A DNA stretch of 64,000 nucleotides from Elusimicrobiota bacterium (GCA_026388155.1 JAPLKI010000013.1:149451-213450); one strand, 5' to 3'; shown: positions 53,069-61,562, counted from the first letter of the stretch. Notes: generated by a model not told the origin, from the letters alone. Numbers and translations are program-made.

Positions 53069-54592
53069 ATGTTTATGCCTTTAAAAAACAATGAAAAAGA
53101 GAAACCGCCGCAGGCGTTTGAAATTGAGCTTAAAAAGCTTTTTAAAAAAACATTCGGCACTGAGCCGGAGTTGATCGAACCGTTAAACGGCGACGGTTCC
53201 GCCCGCCGGTTATTTCGGCTCCGGTCCGCCGCCCGCACGGCGATAGGGGCATACGGCCCCGATAAGCTTGAAAACAGGGCTTTTATCGAGTTTTCAAAGC
53301 ACTTCAGACAGGAAGGCATGCCGGTGCCGGAAATTTTCGCCTTTGAGGAGGGAACCGGTTTTTACCTTGAAGAAGACCTGGGCGATACCACGCTTTTTCA
53401 GTTCATGCAAAGCGAGCGTTCGGGTTCGGAACTGCCGCCTCAGGTGGTTGAGGCGTATAAAAAAACCCTTAATTGGCTGCCTAAGTTTCAGCGGTCCGCC
53501 GGCAAAACTCTTGATTACAGTTGCTGCTACCCGCGCGGCAGTTTTGACCGCCAGTCCATAATGTGGGACCTCAGCTATTTCAAATATTATTTCCTCAGGC
53601 TCGCAAAGATCCCTTTTAACGAGCAGAAGCTTGAGGATGATTTCAACAGTCTGGCCTCTTTTCTGCTGGAGGCGGATTCCAACTTTTTTCTTTACCGCGA
53701 TTTTCAGTCCAGGAACGTGATGCTGCGCGCAGCCGCGGACAGTCCGTCTAAGGCTGAACAGGCCGGTGTCGCGGGCGAACCCTGGTTTATAGATTACCAG
53801 GGCGGGCGCAAAGGCGCGCTGCAGTATGACCTGGCGTCCATTTTATATGACGCCAAAGCGGATATACGTCCGCGGCAGCGGACCGAGCTGATAAAATATT
53901 ATCTGGAAGCCGCCGGAATTGAGGGCAAAACGGACAGGGCTGTATTCATGCGGTATTTTCACGCTTTCGTGTTCATCCGCATCATGCAGGCCATGGGCGC
54001 CTACGGCCTGCGCGGCTTTTATGAGGGGAAAACGCAGTTCCTCCAGAGCGTGCCCTACGCGGTAAGGAACATTGAGTGGCTTTTGGAAAACGCCGAACTG
54101 CCGCTTAAACTGCCTGAGCTCATGCAGGTTTTCAGGCGCGTCTGCTCGTCCTCGCGGCTGCGCCAGTTCGGAAAACCCAGCCTGGGCCTTACTGCCCGCG
54201 TTACCAGCTTTGCCTACCGCAACGGCGTGCCTTCCGACGAGAAAGGCCATGGCGGCGGTTTTGTGTTCGACTGCCGCGCCCTTCCGAACCCCGGCCGGCT
54301 TGAACAATACGCCCCGCTTACCGGCAAAGACGACGCGGTGATAAAATTCCTTGATGGGGAAACCGCGGTTTCCGGATTTCTGACAAATGTATACGGTCTG
54401 CTTGACGCCACCGTGGAAAATTATCTTTCCAGGAATTTTACCGACCTGATGGTGTCTTTTGGCTGCACCGGCGGCAGGCACCGCTCCGTTTACTGCGCCG
54501 AAGCCCTGGCCCGCCACCTGAGGGAAAAATATAAGGCCACAGTGGACTTAACCCACCGGGAACTTGAGGCCGAAAGCAGCAAAAAAACATGA
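53069..54592 (+). CDS. AmgK-like sugar kinase fused to a RapZ C-terminal domain
   Basis: 507 residues from ATG 53069, with a GGGGGGGG ribosome binding site just upstream (ATG 53075 is equally possible). Residues 1-370 are an aminoglycoside-phosphotransferase-fold kinase like the AmgK anomeric N-acetylmuramate/GlcNAc kinase (NGDGSARRLFRL, LYRDFQSRNVML, FIDYQGGRKGALQYDLAS). Residues about 374-505 match the RapZ C-terminal domain (SFAYRNGVP, FDCRALPNP, SFGCTGGRHRSVYCAE), the part of RapZ that senses glucosamine 6-phosphate. murU follows with a 4-base overlap, so this is a MurNAc salvage pair with a built-in sensor-like domain. Confidence 0.88.
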   Translation: MFMPLKNNEKEKPPQAFEIELKKLFKKTFGTEPELIEPLNGDGSARRLFRLRSAARTAIGAYGPDKLENRAFIEFSKHFRQEGMPVPEIFAFEEGTGFYLEEDLGDTTLFQFMQSERSGSELPPQVVEAYKKTLNWLPKFQRSAGKTLDYSCCYPRGSFDRQSIMWDLSYFKYYFLRLAKIPFNEQKLEDDFNSLASFLLEADSNFFLYRDFQSRNVMLRAAADSPSKAEQAGVAGEPWFIDYQGGRKGALQYDLASILYDAKADIRPRQRTELIKYYLEAAGIEGKTDRAVFMRYFHAFVFIRIMQAMGAYGLRGFYEGKTQFLQSVPYAVRNIEWLLENAELPLKLPELMQVFRRVCSSSRLRQFGKPSLGLTARVTSFAYRNGVPSDEKGHGGGFVFDCRALPNPGRLEQYAPLTGKDDAVIKFLDGETAVSGFLTNVYGLLDATVENYLSRNFTDLMVSFGCTGGRHRSVYCAEALARHLREKYKATVDLTHRELEAESSKKT

Positions 54593-55296
54593 AAGCCATG
54601 ATACTCGCCGCGGGCCGCGGCACGCGGCTTAAGCCGCTCACCGACAGCGTCCCAAAGGCGCTGGTTGAAGTGGGCGGCGTGACGATGCTTGAGACAGTCA
54701 TACGCCGCCTTATCAGCGCCGGGGCCGATTCTCTGGTTATAAATGTCCATCACCTGCATCATAAAATACTCTCTTTCCTGGCCGAAAAAGAATATTTCGG
54801 CCTGCATATAGACATTTCGCCTGAAATCTATTTTCCGCTTGAAACCGGCGGCGGACTTAAAAAAGCGGCCTGTTTTTTTGACGACGGGAAGCCTTTTTTT
54901 ATGCACAACGCTGATGTTTTTACGGACCTGGACCTTTCCGCGCTTTACGCCGCGCACGTGAAAAGCGGGGCCTTGGCCACCCTGGCGGTTAAAAAAAGAC
55001 CGTCCGCCAGGCAACTGCTGTTTGACGACGGATTGAACCTGAAAGGCAAACTTCAACCTGGGGCGGACCCAGGCAAACTTACCCAGCTCGCATTCAGCGG
55101 AGTTCAGGTTATTTCACCGGATATTTTTGGAAAAATGACAGAATCCGGCGTGTTTTCCATTACCGATGTTTATTTGCGGCTGGCGGGGGAAGGCGAAAAA
55201 ATAATGGGTTTCAGAAATGACGCCTGTTACTGGCAGGATATCGGCAGTGTCGATAAACTTGAAAATTTACGGCGGCATGTGAAAAGTAGTAAGTAG
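54589..55296 (+). CDS. murU: MurU-type sugar-1-phosphate nucleotidyltransferase
   Basis: 235 residues. MILAAGRGTRLKPLTDSVPKAL is the nucleotide-binding signature of this family; VEVGGVTMLE, HNADVFTDLDL and WQDIGSVDKLENL follow. In the AmgK-MurU route it converts MurNAc-1-phosphate to UDP-MurNAc, bypassing de novo synthesis. Overlap with the AmgK-RapZ gene supports this over a general hexose uridylyltransferase. The stop codon lies inside the next word-type repeat. Confidence 0.87.
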   Translation: MKAMILAAGRGTRLKPLTDSVPKALVEVGGVTMLETVIRRLISAGADSLVINVHHLHHKILSFLAEKEYFGLHIDISPEIYFPLETGGGLKKAACFFDDGKPFFMHNADVFTDLDLSALYAAHVKSGALATLAVKKRPSARQLLFDDGLNLKGKLQPGADPGKLTQLAFSGVQVISPDIFGKMTESGVFSITDVYLRLAGEGEKIMGFRNDACYWQDIGSVDKLENLRRHVKSSK

Positions 55297-55415
55297 CCAG
55301 TAACCAGTAAATAGTGGAGTCACAAATAAAAAACTATATACTAAAGGTGGAGGGTATTTAAGAAGGAATGTCTACCACTCTTCTGTCTACTGACTTCTGA
55401 CTACTGAATTCTCTG
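55285..55415. repeat. Word-type imperfect inverted repeat with long loop
   Basis: Left arm 55285-55317 (AGTAGTAAGTAGCCAGTAAC and on), right arm 55374-55415 (CCACTCTTCTGTCTACTGAC and on), about 56 bases between. It contains the murU stop codon and ends four bases before the next start. Confidence 0.75.
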
Positions 55416-55418
55416 GTT

Positions 55419-56192
55419 ATGCTAAAACACAAAATCCCCGATGGTTCCGAGGTTTACTGGGATGGCGCACACTATGACGCCGATAACACCTCCATTCAGG
55501 CCGATATCCCTTTTTATATCAGAGAGGCTAAAAAAGCCAAAGGCCCCATTTTGGAACTCGCCTGCGGCACCGGGCGGCTGACCATCCCGATCTCCCGCTC
55601 CGGCATTGACATCGCGGGCGTTGATATTTCTCAGCCGATGCTTTCGCGGGCGCGGGAAAAGGCGGCCAAAGCCGGTGTAAAAGCCATTTTTATCAAAGCC
55701 GATATCAGGTCTTTCAAATTAAAAAAGAAGTTTAAACTTATTTTTATCCCTTTCAATTCAATGCAGCATCTCCATGACAGGGTTTCTCTAGAGCGCTTTT
55801 TTGAGCGCGTGCGCGCACACTTGGCTCCCGGCGGGCGCTTTATACTGGATGTTTTCAATCCCAATCCGCATTATCTGGTCCGTGACCCCGATGAGCTTAT
55901 CCCGATAGGGCATTATAAAGACCCGGCGGGCGGCGGCGATATACTGATAAATGAAAGTTATTCCTATGACAAAGCTGTGCAGGCGGCGCGTCCTGTCTGG
56001 CATTATAAACGCGGCCGCCGCAATATCGGCGCTAAAAAGCTGAATATGCGCTGCTTTTTCCCGCTGGAGCTGGAAATGCTTCTGCATTACAACGGTTTTA
56101 CAATAAAAGCCAAATACGGAGATTTTGACCGCTCCGCTTTCCGTTCAGACAGCCCCAAACAGATACTTGTTTGCTCCGTAAGAGCACATTAG
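55419..56192 (+). CDS. Class I SAM-dependent methyltransferase
   Basis: 257 residues. Motif I ILELACGTGRLTIP (44-57), then VDISQPMLSRAREK, ADIRSF, and LAPGGRFILDVFNP; the C-terminal part is an extra beta region of unknown fit. Substrate unknown. No close operon partner; the upstream edge is a word-type repeat and there is no clear ribosome binding site. Confidence 0.85.
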   Translation: MLKHKIPDGSEVYWDGAHYDADNTSIQADIPFYIREAKKAKGPILELACGTGRLTIPISRSGIDIAGVDISQPMLSRAREKAAKAGVKAIFIKADIRSFKLKKKFKLIFIPFNSMQHLHDRVSLERFFERVRAHLAPGGRFILDVFNPNPHYLVRDPDELIPIGHYKDPAGGGDILINESYSYDKAVQAARPVWHYKRGRRNIGAKKLNMRCFFPLELEMLLHYNGFTIKAKYGDFDRSAFRSDSPKQILVCSVRAH

Positions 56193-56251
56193 CGCCCCCG
56201 CTGAATTTCCATTGAAACGGGGCACCCTAATTTGCTATCCTTAACCTTAAT

Positions 56252-56557
56252 ATGAAAGCATACGAATTGATGGTTATTATCAATCCTCAGGTTTCCGACG
56301 CCGAAGTTATTGAAATTGTGGACAAGACCAAGAAGATCATCACCGACGAGAAAGCCGAAGTTCTCGCGGAAGACAAGCTTGGCCGTAAAAAGTTTTATCA
56401 TCAGGTGGGAAAACACCGAGACGGCTATTATTTTTACCTTAAAGTGAAAGCCGACCCCTCCTCCATTAAAACCATAAGCCGCAATCTGAAGCTTCAGCAG
56501 CATGTCCTAAGGGCCATGACGCTTAAGGCAGGGCTTGAGCCCGCCAAAAAAGCCTAA
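56252..56557 (+). CDS. rpsF: Ribosomal protein bS6
   Basis: 101 residues: KAYELMVIINPQVSD start, KKFYHQVGKHRDGYYFYLK and a final helix. Binds bS18 in the 30S platform. First gene of rpsF-ssb-rpsR-rplI-dnaB-alr. No Shine-Dalgarno is visible (CCTTAACCTTAAT before ATG). The stop codon lies inside a 12-bp perfect hairpin. Confidence 0.96.
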   Translation: MKAYELMVIINPQVSDAEVIEIVDKTKKIITDEKAEVLAEDKLGRKKFYHQVGKHRDGYYFYLKVKADPSSIKTISRNLKLQQHVLRAMTLKAGLEPAKKA

Positions 56558-56578
56558 CGGCGCAATGCGCCGTTAGGC
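56552..56578. terminator. Perfect hairpin over the rpsF stop codon
   Basis: GCCTAACGGCGC (56552-56563), loop AAT, GCGCCGTTAGGC (56567-56578). No T-run. A similar GCGGCGC/AAA/GCGCCGC hairpin follows rpsR (57507-57523). Likely to lower read-through or stabilise the 3' end rather than act as a full terminator. Confidence 0.55.
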
Positions 56579-56580
56579 GC

Positions 56581-56669
56581 AAGTCTCATGTTTCAGGGCA
56601 CAAGTGAAGAGTGATGGTTTGCTTGTGACATGAAACTTGAGACTAAGCTGACTTGTGACTGCACAAGTC
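56581..56669. repeat. Word-type inverted repeat between rpsF and ssb
   Basis: Left arm 56581-56604 (AAGTCTCATGTTTCAGGGCA and on) pairs with 56622-56644; a second hairpin GACTTGTG (56650-56657)/CACAAGTC (56662-56669) follows. Words CACAAGT and TTGTGACT are those of the GTCACAAGT class. Confidence 0.75.
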
Positions 56670-56679
56670 GGGAAATAGT

Positions 56680-57132
56680 ATGAATATCCGAATTCCTGAA
56701 CAGAACCAGGTAATTATAGCGGGTAGGCTTACGCGGGACCCGGAACATCGCGTAACCCAAAAAGGCAGCGGCTGTTGTTTTTTTGACGTGGCCGTGAACC
56801 GCCGCTACAAAGATATCGCTACCGGCGAGTGGAAAGACGATACCACCTATGTTCCCGTAGTCGTTTGGGGGCCGATGGCGGACCGCTGCAAGGAAAAGCT
56901 TCAAAAAGGCAGCCCCGTACATGTGGAAGGGCGTCTGGCCGGTTCCGAATATGTGGATAAGACCGGGCAGAAGCGCAAAGTTCTAAAAGTGACGGCCAGG
57001 CGTGTGCAATTTTTAGCCATGGCTTCCGCCGCTCCGGATGCTCCGGACGCCGCGGAAACCGCCGAGACCGAGGAACAGCCGGGCGTTCCGGCTAAAGAAA
57101 GTTCATCCGGCATAGAAGAAGTGCCGTTTTAA
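56680..57132 (+). CDS. ssb: Single-stranded DNA-binding protein
   Basis: 150 residues: OB-fold (NQVIIAGRLTRDPEHRVTQKGSG... TYVPVVVWGPMADRCKEKLQKG...VEGRL), a low-complexity acidic linker, and the C-terminal tip EEVPF that recruits partner proteins. Position between rpsF and rpsR is the widespread arrangement. Confidence 0.96.
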   Translation: MNIRIPEQNQVIIAGRLTRDPEHRVTQKGSGCCFFDVAVNRRYKDIATGEWKDDTTYVPVVVWGPMADRCKEKLQKGSPVHVEGRLAGSEYVDKTGQKRKVLKVTARRVQFLAMASAAPDAPDAAETAETEEQPGVPAKESSSGIEEVPF

Positions 57133-57140
57133 GGAGATTT

Positions 57141-57506
57141 ATGGACAACACAGAACAGAATAATTCAAGACCGGCCGGAGCCCAGGGTGAGAACGCCGGC
57201 GCGTCAAGGCCCTCATCCGGCTTGCCCCCGACAGGCGGGCCTTCACGCGGCGGTCCCGGCGGCAGTATGGCCAGGCGGCCGCAGGGCAGGCGGCATTTCG
57301 CGCCTCGCAGAAAAGTTTGCAGGCTTTGCGCCGAACATATCGCTCTCATTGACTTCAAGCAGCAACAGATAGTCAAAAGCTTTTGCAGCGAGTCCGGCAA
57401 GATCCTGTCGCGCAGAATTACCGGCGCATGCGCCAAGCATCAGCGCCAGATAACGAGAGCGGTTAAAATAAACCGTAACCTTTCTCTCATGTCCTACGAC
57501 GGCTGA
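57141..57506 (+). CDS. rpsR: Ribosomal protein bS18 with long N-terminal extension
   Basis: 121 residues against a usual 70-90. Core from about residue 44: RRHFAPRRKVCRLCAEHI... ILSRRITGACAKHQRQITRAVK; Cys in CRLC and CAKH mark the zinc-binding type. The first 43 residues are Pro/Gly/Ser-rich. The AAGGAG ribosome binding site is placed for this start rather than for the internal ATG, so the extension is probably real. Confidence 0.93.
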   Translation: MDNTEQNNSRPAGAQGENAGASRPSSGLPPTGGPSRGGPGGSMARRPQGRRHFAPRRKVCRLCAEHIALIDFKQQQIVKSFCSESGKILSRRITGACAKHQRQITRAVKINRNLSLMSYDG

Positions 57507-57560
57507 GCGGCGCAAAGCGCCGCAGGTCACAAGTTTCAAGTTACGAATCACAAGTAAGAG
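57507..57560. repeat. Hairpin plus GTCACAAGT-class words between rpsR and rplI
   Basis: GCGGCGC (57507-57513)/GCGCCGC (57517-57523), then AGGTCACAAGTTTCAAGTTA and AATCACAAGTAAGAGGC. The last unit also supplies the rplI ribosome binding site. Confidence 0.65.
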
Positions 57561-57568
57561 GCTTAAAT

Positions 57569-58018
57569 ATGAAAGTTATACTCAAGAAAGACGTTTCCAA
57601 TATCGGTCTGACGGGCGAGATAAAGCAGGTGAAAGACGGCTACGCCCGCAATTACCTTTTGCCCCGCGGCCTGGTTGAACTGGCCACCGAGGGCGCCCTC
57701 AAGGCGTGGAAGAACAGCGAAGTCAGGCGCTCAAAGCGCCTGGCGCAGGAAAACACGGGCCTTGAGGGAATCGCCAAGCGCCTGACCGCCATCACCCTTT
57801 CCTTCTCACGGCCGGTGTCCGAGGAAGGCGTTATGTTCGGCTCTATCGCCAAGAGCGACATCATCAAGAATCTGCAGGCCGCCGACATTAAAATTCACAA
57901 AGACATGATAAAGCTGCCCGCGTCCATAAAAGCCGTGGGGAATTTTGAAGTGGAAATAGCCCTTAAGCAGAACATCACGGCCAAGGTGAAAGTTGCGGTT
58001 TCAGCCCAAAGCAAGTAG
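57569..58018 (+). CDS. rplI: Ribosomal protein bL9
   Basis: 149 residues: KVILKKDVSNIGLTGEIKQV, GYARNYLLPRGLVELAT, a connecting helix, and the C-terminal domain ending VEIALKQNITAKVKVAV. Normal length. Preceded by AAGAGG. Confidence 0.96.
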   Translation: MKVILKKDVSNIGLTGEIKQVKDGYARNYLLPRGLVELATEGALKAWKNSEVRRSKRLAQENTGLEGIAKRLTAITLSFSRPVSEEGVMFGSIAKSDIIKNLQAADIKIHKDMIKLPASIKAVGNFEVEIALKQNITAKVKVAVSAQSK

Positions 58019-58035
58019 GGCTGCCGCAACCCGGT

Positions 58036-58095
58036 GATTACACAGATCGCTTTGCAGGGGAAAAAGTGTAATCTCTCTTACTAATCCGTGTAATC
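58036..58095. repeat. GATTACAC/GTGTAATC word repeat before dnaB
   Basis: GATTACAC (58036-58043) pairs with GTGTAATC at 58066-58073 or with the second copy at 58088-58095. The second GTGTAATCTCT runs up to the dnaB start and includes a weak -10-like TAATCT. Confidence 0.55.
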
Positions 58096-58102
58096 TCTTC
58101 AA

Positions 58103-59482
58103 ATGAACACTCCCAAAGTGCCTCCCCATTCGCTTGAGGCGGAAATGGCCGTCCTCGGCGCCATGCTTATTTCCAAAGAATCGGTGGAGACCGTAAGCGA
58201 AATCCTGCAGGCCAAACATTTCTATAACGATTCCAACCGGAAAATTTTTGAAGCCATCGGGGCCCTTTACGCCAAAAATCAGCCGGTTGACATGGTAACG
58301 CTCACCGAGGAACTTAAAAAAGCCGGCCGCCTTGACGATCTGGGCGGGCAGAAATATCTGGCGGACCTGACGGAAAAGGTCTCAACGCCGGCCCACACCC
58401 AGGCTTACGCCCAGCTGGTTAAAGAGAAAGCCATCCTGCGCGAGCTCATCCGCGTGTCCACCACGGTTATAGAAAGGTCCTTTACGAGCCCCGAAGACGT
58501 GGCCCACCAGCTTGATTACGCCCAGGAAGAGATACTTTCCGTGGCCCAGACCAACACCGATCACGGCTTTACTTCCGCCGAGGTCCTTGCCAAAGAAACG
58601 CTTGAGCGGCTTGAAAAATCTTACGGCGACCATTCCCCCATAACCGGCGTGGCGACGGGATTCGGCCGGCTGGATGATATGACCGGCGGCCTGCAAAAAT
58701 CCGACCTTATAATACTGGCGGCCCGGCCCAGCCAGGGCAAAACCGCCATGGCGCTTAATATGGCCTATCACGCGGCCGTTGAAAAGAAAGTGCCCGTGGC
58801 CGTTTTTTCGCTTGAAATGGATAAGCACGCCATTTTCCAGAGGATGCTTTGCGGCGCGGCCCGGGCGGACCTTGGAAATGTGCGCAAGGGGTATTTTCCC
58901 AGGGAAATATGGAGCGAGCTTACAAGGTATTCCTCCCTGATCTCGGAATCGCCGCTTTGGATAGACGATTCGTCCAGCCTGAATATACTTGATATCCGCA
59001 CGCGCGCCCGCAAGCTGATGAGCCTGCTTAAAAACCAGAATAAAGAGCTCGGCCTGATCATCATAGACTATATCCAGCTCATACGCGGCACCGGCCGCAT
59101 TGAAAACCGGCAGCAGGAAGTGTCCGAGATTTCCCGGCTTTTAAAAGATCTGGCCAGAACGCTTAAAGTGCCGGTGCTCGCCCTCTCGCAGCTTAACCGC
59201 CGCAGCGAGGACAAGGCCCGCGAGGGAAACCGTCCCCAGCTTTCAGACCTGCGCGAGTCCGGTTCGCTTGAGCAGGACGCCGATCTGGTGGCGCTCATAC
59301 ACAGGGAAGAAGTTTATAAAAGGGACGACCCTAACTTTAAAAACAAGGCTATCCTTATAATAGCCAAGCAGCGCAACGGCCCCGTGGGGGATGTGCACCT
59401 GAATTTCTTCAAGGAATACACCCGCTTTGACGACCCCGCGCCTCCAGGACTGGAGCAGATAGCGGAAGAAGCGGTGTTTTAG
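58103..59482 (+). CDS. dnaB: Replicative DNA helicase
   Basis: 459 residues. N-terminal domain PHSLEAEMAVLGAMLISKES; RecA-like SF4 domain with Walker A RPSQGKTAMALN, LGLIIIDYIQLI, LSQLNRRSEDK and DLRESGSLEQDADLV. No intein. It unwinds DNA at the fork as a hexamer. Sits between rplI and alr. No Shine-Dalgarno; the repeat before it supplies TAATCT six bases upstream of the ATG. Confidence 0.97.
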   Translation: MNTPKVPPHSLEAEMAVLGAMLISKESVETVSEILQAKHFYNDSNRKIFEAIGALYAKNQPVDMVTLTEELKKAGRLDDLGGQKYLADLTEKVSTPAHTQAYAQLVKEKAILRELIRVSTTVIERSFTSPEDVAHQLDYAQEEILSVAQTNTDHGFTSAEVLAKETLERLEKSYGDHSPITGVATGFGRLDDMTGGLQKSDLIILAARPSQGKTAMALNMAYHAAVEKKVPVAVFSLEMDKHAIFQRMLCGAARADLGNVRKGYFPREIWSELTRYSSLISESPLWIDDSSSLNILDIRTRARKLMSLLKNQNKELGLIIIDYIQLIRGTGRIENRQQEVSEISRLLKDLARTLKVPVLALSQLNRRSEDKAREGNRPQLSDLRESGSLEQDADLVALIHREEVYKRDDPNFKNKAILIIAKQRNGPVGDVHLNFFKEYTRFDDPAPPGLEQIAEEAVF

Positions 59483-59498
59483 TATCAGTGCTAAATCA

Positions 59499-59510
59499 TA
59501 TATTCTTCCA
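59499..59510 (+). promoter_or_regulatory. -10-like box six bases before alr
   Basis: TATATT (59499-59504), CTTCCA, then ATG. No Shine-Dalgarno. Candidate leaderless start, as at 8598 and 33342. Confidence 0.35.
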
Positions 59511-60611
59511 ATGAAAGTTTACAGGCCTACCGTCGCTGAAATAAATTTTCCTGCGCTTTCAGCCAACCTCATTAAAATAAAAAAAACCGTGGGAGCTAAA
59601 ACCCGCGTGATGTTCGTGGTAAAGGCAGACGCCTACGGCCACGGCGCCGCGGCAGCGGCCGTTTTTGCCGAAAAGAAAAAGCTGGCCTGGGGGTATGGCG
59701 TGTCGTCGGTGGAGGAGGGGCTCGCGCTGCGCGGGGCCGGAGTTAGATCTCCCGTGCTGGTGCTTGGAAGCCTTTATCCGTTCGAAAGCTTTGTCGAGGC
59801 TCTCCACGCGAATCTGACTCTTACCATTTCAAGCCTTCAGGGCGCGCGCCAGGCTGCGCGGGCTTCACAGCGCTTGGGCAAAAAGGCCTTGTGCCATGTG
59901 AAGCTTGAAACCGGCATGGGCCGCATAGGGGCGCGGAAGCCGGCCGTCATTAAAATTTTTGAGGCGCTTGGCGCTTCCAAAACCGTCGTGGCGGAGGGGT
60001 TATACACGCATCTTTCAAGCGCCGACAGCGACCCTGAGTTTACCGCCCGGCAGCTTGAAATTTTCAGCCAGACCGCCGGGGAACTGGAATCCGCCGGCCG
60101 GGGCGCGCTTATAAAGCACACCGCCAATTCCTTCGCCGCGCTTAACTATCCGCAAAGCCGCCGGGATATGGTGCGGGTAGGGCTTGCCGCTTACGGCTGC
60201 ATGGAAGGTTTTAAACCGGCTCTCACTCTTAAAACCAGAATAGTTTTTGTAAAAACGGTGCGGCGCGGCGCCTATATCAGCTATAACAAGTCTTTCAGGG
60301 TTCCCGGCCCTATGAAGATAGCCACGCTGCCTATCGGCTACGGCGACGGCTACACGCGCGCCCTTTCCAATAAGGCCGATATTCTGGTGGGCGGACGGCG
60401 CTGCAGGGTGCTTGGCAATATTACCATGGACATGCTTATGATCGATGTTACCAGGGTAAAAGAGGTCTCGGTCGGGGATGAAGCCGTTTTAATAGGCCGG
60501 CAGGGCAGGGAAGAAATTACGGCGCGCGAGCTGGCAGTGAAGGCGCTTACAATTCCTTACGAAATTACCACGCTTCTCTCGTCCAGAGTGCCGCGGGTGT
60601 ATGTGGAATAG
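59511..60611 (+). CDS. alr: Alanine racemase
   Basis: 366 residues. PLP lysine Lys38 in FVVKADAYGHGA, GLYTHLSSAD, HTANSFA, catalytic Tyr in AYISYNKSF, and LPIGYGDGYTRALSN. It makes D-alanine for peptidoglycan. Directly after dnaB with a 28-base gap. Confidence 0.96.
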   Translation: MKVYRPTVAEINFPALSANLIKIKKTVGAKTRVMFVVKADAYGHGAAAAAVFAEKKKLAWGYGVSSVEEGLALRGAGVRSPVLVLGSLYPFESFVEALHANLTLTISSLQGARQAARASQRLGKKALCHVKLETGMGRIGARKPAVIKIFEALGASKTVVAEGLYTHLSSADSDPEFTARQLEIFSQTAGELESAGRGALIKHTANSFAALNYPQSRRDMVRVGLAAYGCMEGFKPALTLKTRIVFVKTVRRGAYISYNKSFRVPGPMKIATLPIGYGDGYTRALSNKADILVGGRRCRVLGNITMDMLMIDVTRVKEVSVGDEAVLIGRQGREEITARELAVKALTIPYEITTLLSSRVPRVYVE

Positions 60612-60630
60612 GTTGCAGGCTGAGCAATTG

Positions 60631-60736
60631 CTTTAAGCCGTATGCCATAAGCCATAAGCCATAAGCTGTAAGCTGTAAGGGAACCCTTAAGGGCTTATTT
60701 TGTATCCGCCTATGGCTTAAAGCCTACGGCATATGG
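60631..60736. repeat. Word-type inverted repeat (GCCATAA class) after alr
   Basis: Three GCCATAA units then two AGCTGTA units (60644-60678), a TAAGGG/CCCTTA hairpin (60676-60689) and the imperfect complement CCTATGGCTTAAAGCCTACG and on (60709-60736). Same design as the other word-type repeats but with different words. Confidence 0.7.
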
Positions 60737-60773
60737 TTATTTAACAGCCTATCCACCTGAACAGTTATCTTTT

Positions 60774-61562
60774 ATGAAACACCGTTTGACGGAATATGTG
60801 GGCAGGGAGTTTATGAGCCTGGCCGAAACTATGGGCGCCGTGGCGCTTATGATCAAGTCCGTGGTTTTCTGGCTTTTCAGGTCCAGGTTCGAGGCCGGCG
60901 AGGCCGTTAAGCAGGCGATGAAGATAGGCGTGGACTCAATAACGGTTACCGCGCTGACCAGCTTTTTTACCGGCATGGTGCTGGCGCTGCAGATGGGCCA
61001 TTCCATGAAAAATCTTTTCAACGAGCCGATGTATATCGGCACCATGGTCGCTTTCTCCATGCTGAAAGAGCTCGGGCCGGTGCTTACCTCCATAGTGGTG
61101 GCCGGCCGCGCCGGCGCGGTGGTCACGGCGGAAATAGGCACCATGAAGGTGACGGAGCAGATAGACGCTCTTTACACTTTGGGCACCAACCCGACGCGCT
61201 ACCTGCTTGTGCCGCGCTATATCGCCTTCATGATCACGCTGCCGCTGCTGACCGTCTTCGCGGATTTTCTGGGAGTGCTGGGCGGCTGCCTTGTCGGAAT
61301 GGTCAAGCTGGGCGTTTCGCCGGCGGTTTACAAGGACGATATTTTTACCTACCTGGGCACAGAGGATTTTATGCACGGTTTTTTGAAGACTTTTTTCTTC
61401 GCTTTCATGATAGCCACGGTGTCCTGCTACAAGGGCTTGAACACGAAAGGCGGCGCGGAGGGCGTGGGCAAGGCCACCACTGAGGCGGTGGTGGTCAGCA
61501 TGGTGCTGGTGATGGTTATGGACTACTTTATCAGCGCGCTGCTGGTGGCGGTGGGCATATGA
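60774..61562 (+). CDS. mlaE: MlaE-type lipid ABC transporter permease
   Basis: 262 residues with about five membrane helices. MlaE family features: VTALTSFFTGMVLALQMGH, GPVLTSIVVAGRAGAVVTAEIGTMKVTEQIDAL (split here into its two halves around AGRAG), and LVPRYIAFMITLP. It moves phospholipid between outer and inner membrane with the ATPase encoded next. No substrate-binding mlaD follows in the window. Confidence 0.94.
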   Translation: MKHRLTEYVGREFMSLAETMGAVALMIKSVVFWLFRSRFEAGEAVKQAMKIGVDSITVTALTSFFTGMVLALQMGHSMKNLFNEPMYIGTMVAFSMLKELGPVLTSIVVAGRAGAVVTAEIGTMKVTEQIDALYTLGTNPTRYLLVPRYIAFMITLPLLTVFADFLGVLGGCLVGMVKLGVSPAVYKDDIFTYLGTEDFMHGFLKTFFFAFMIATVSCYKGLNTKGGAEGVGKATTEAVVVSMVLVMVMDYFISALLVAVGI

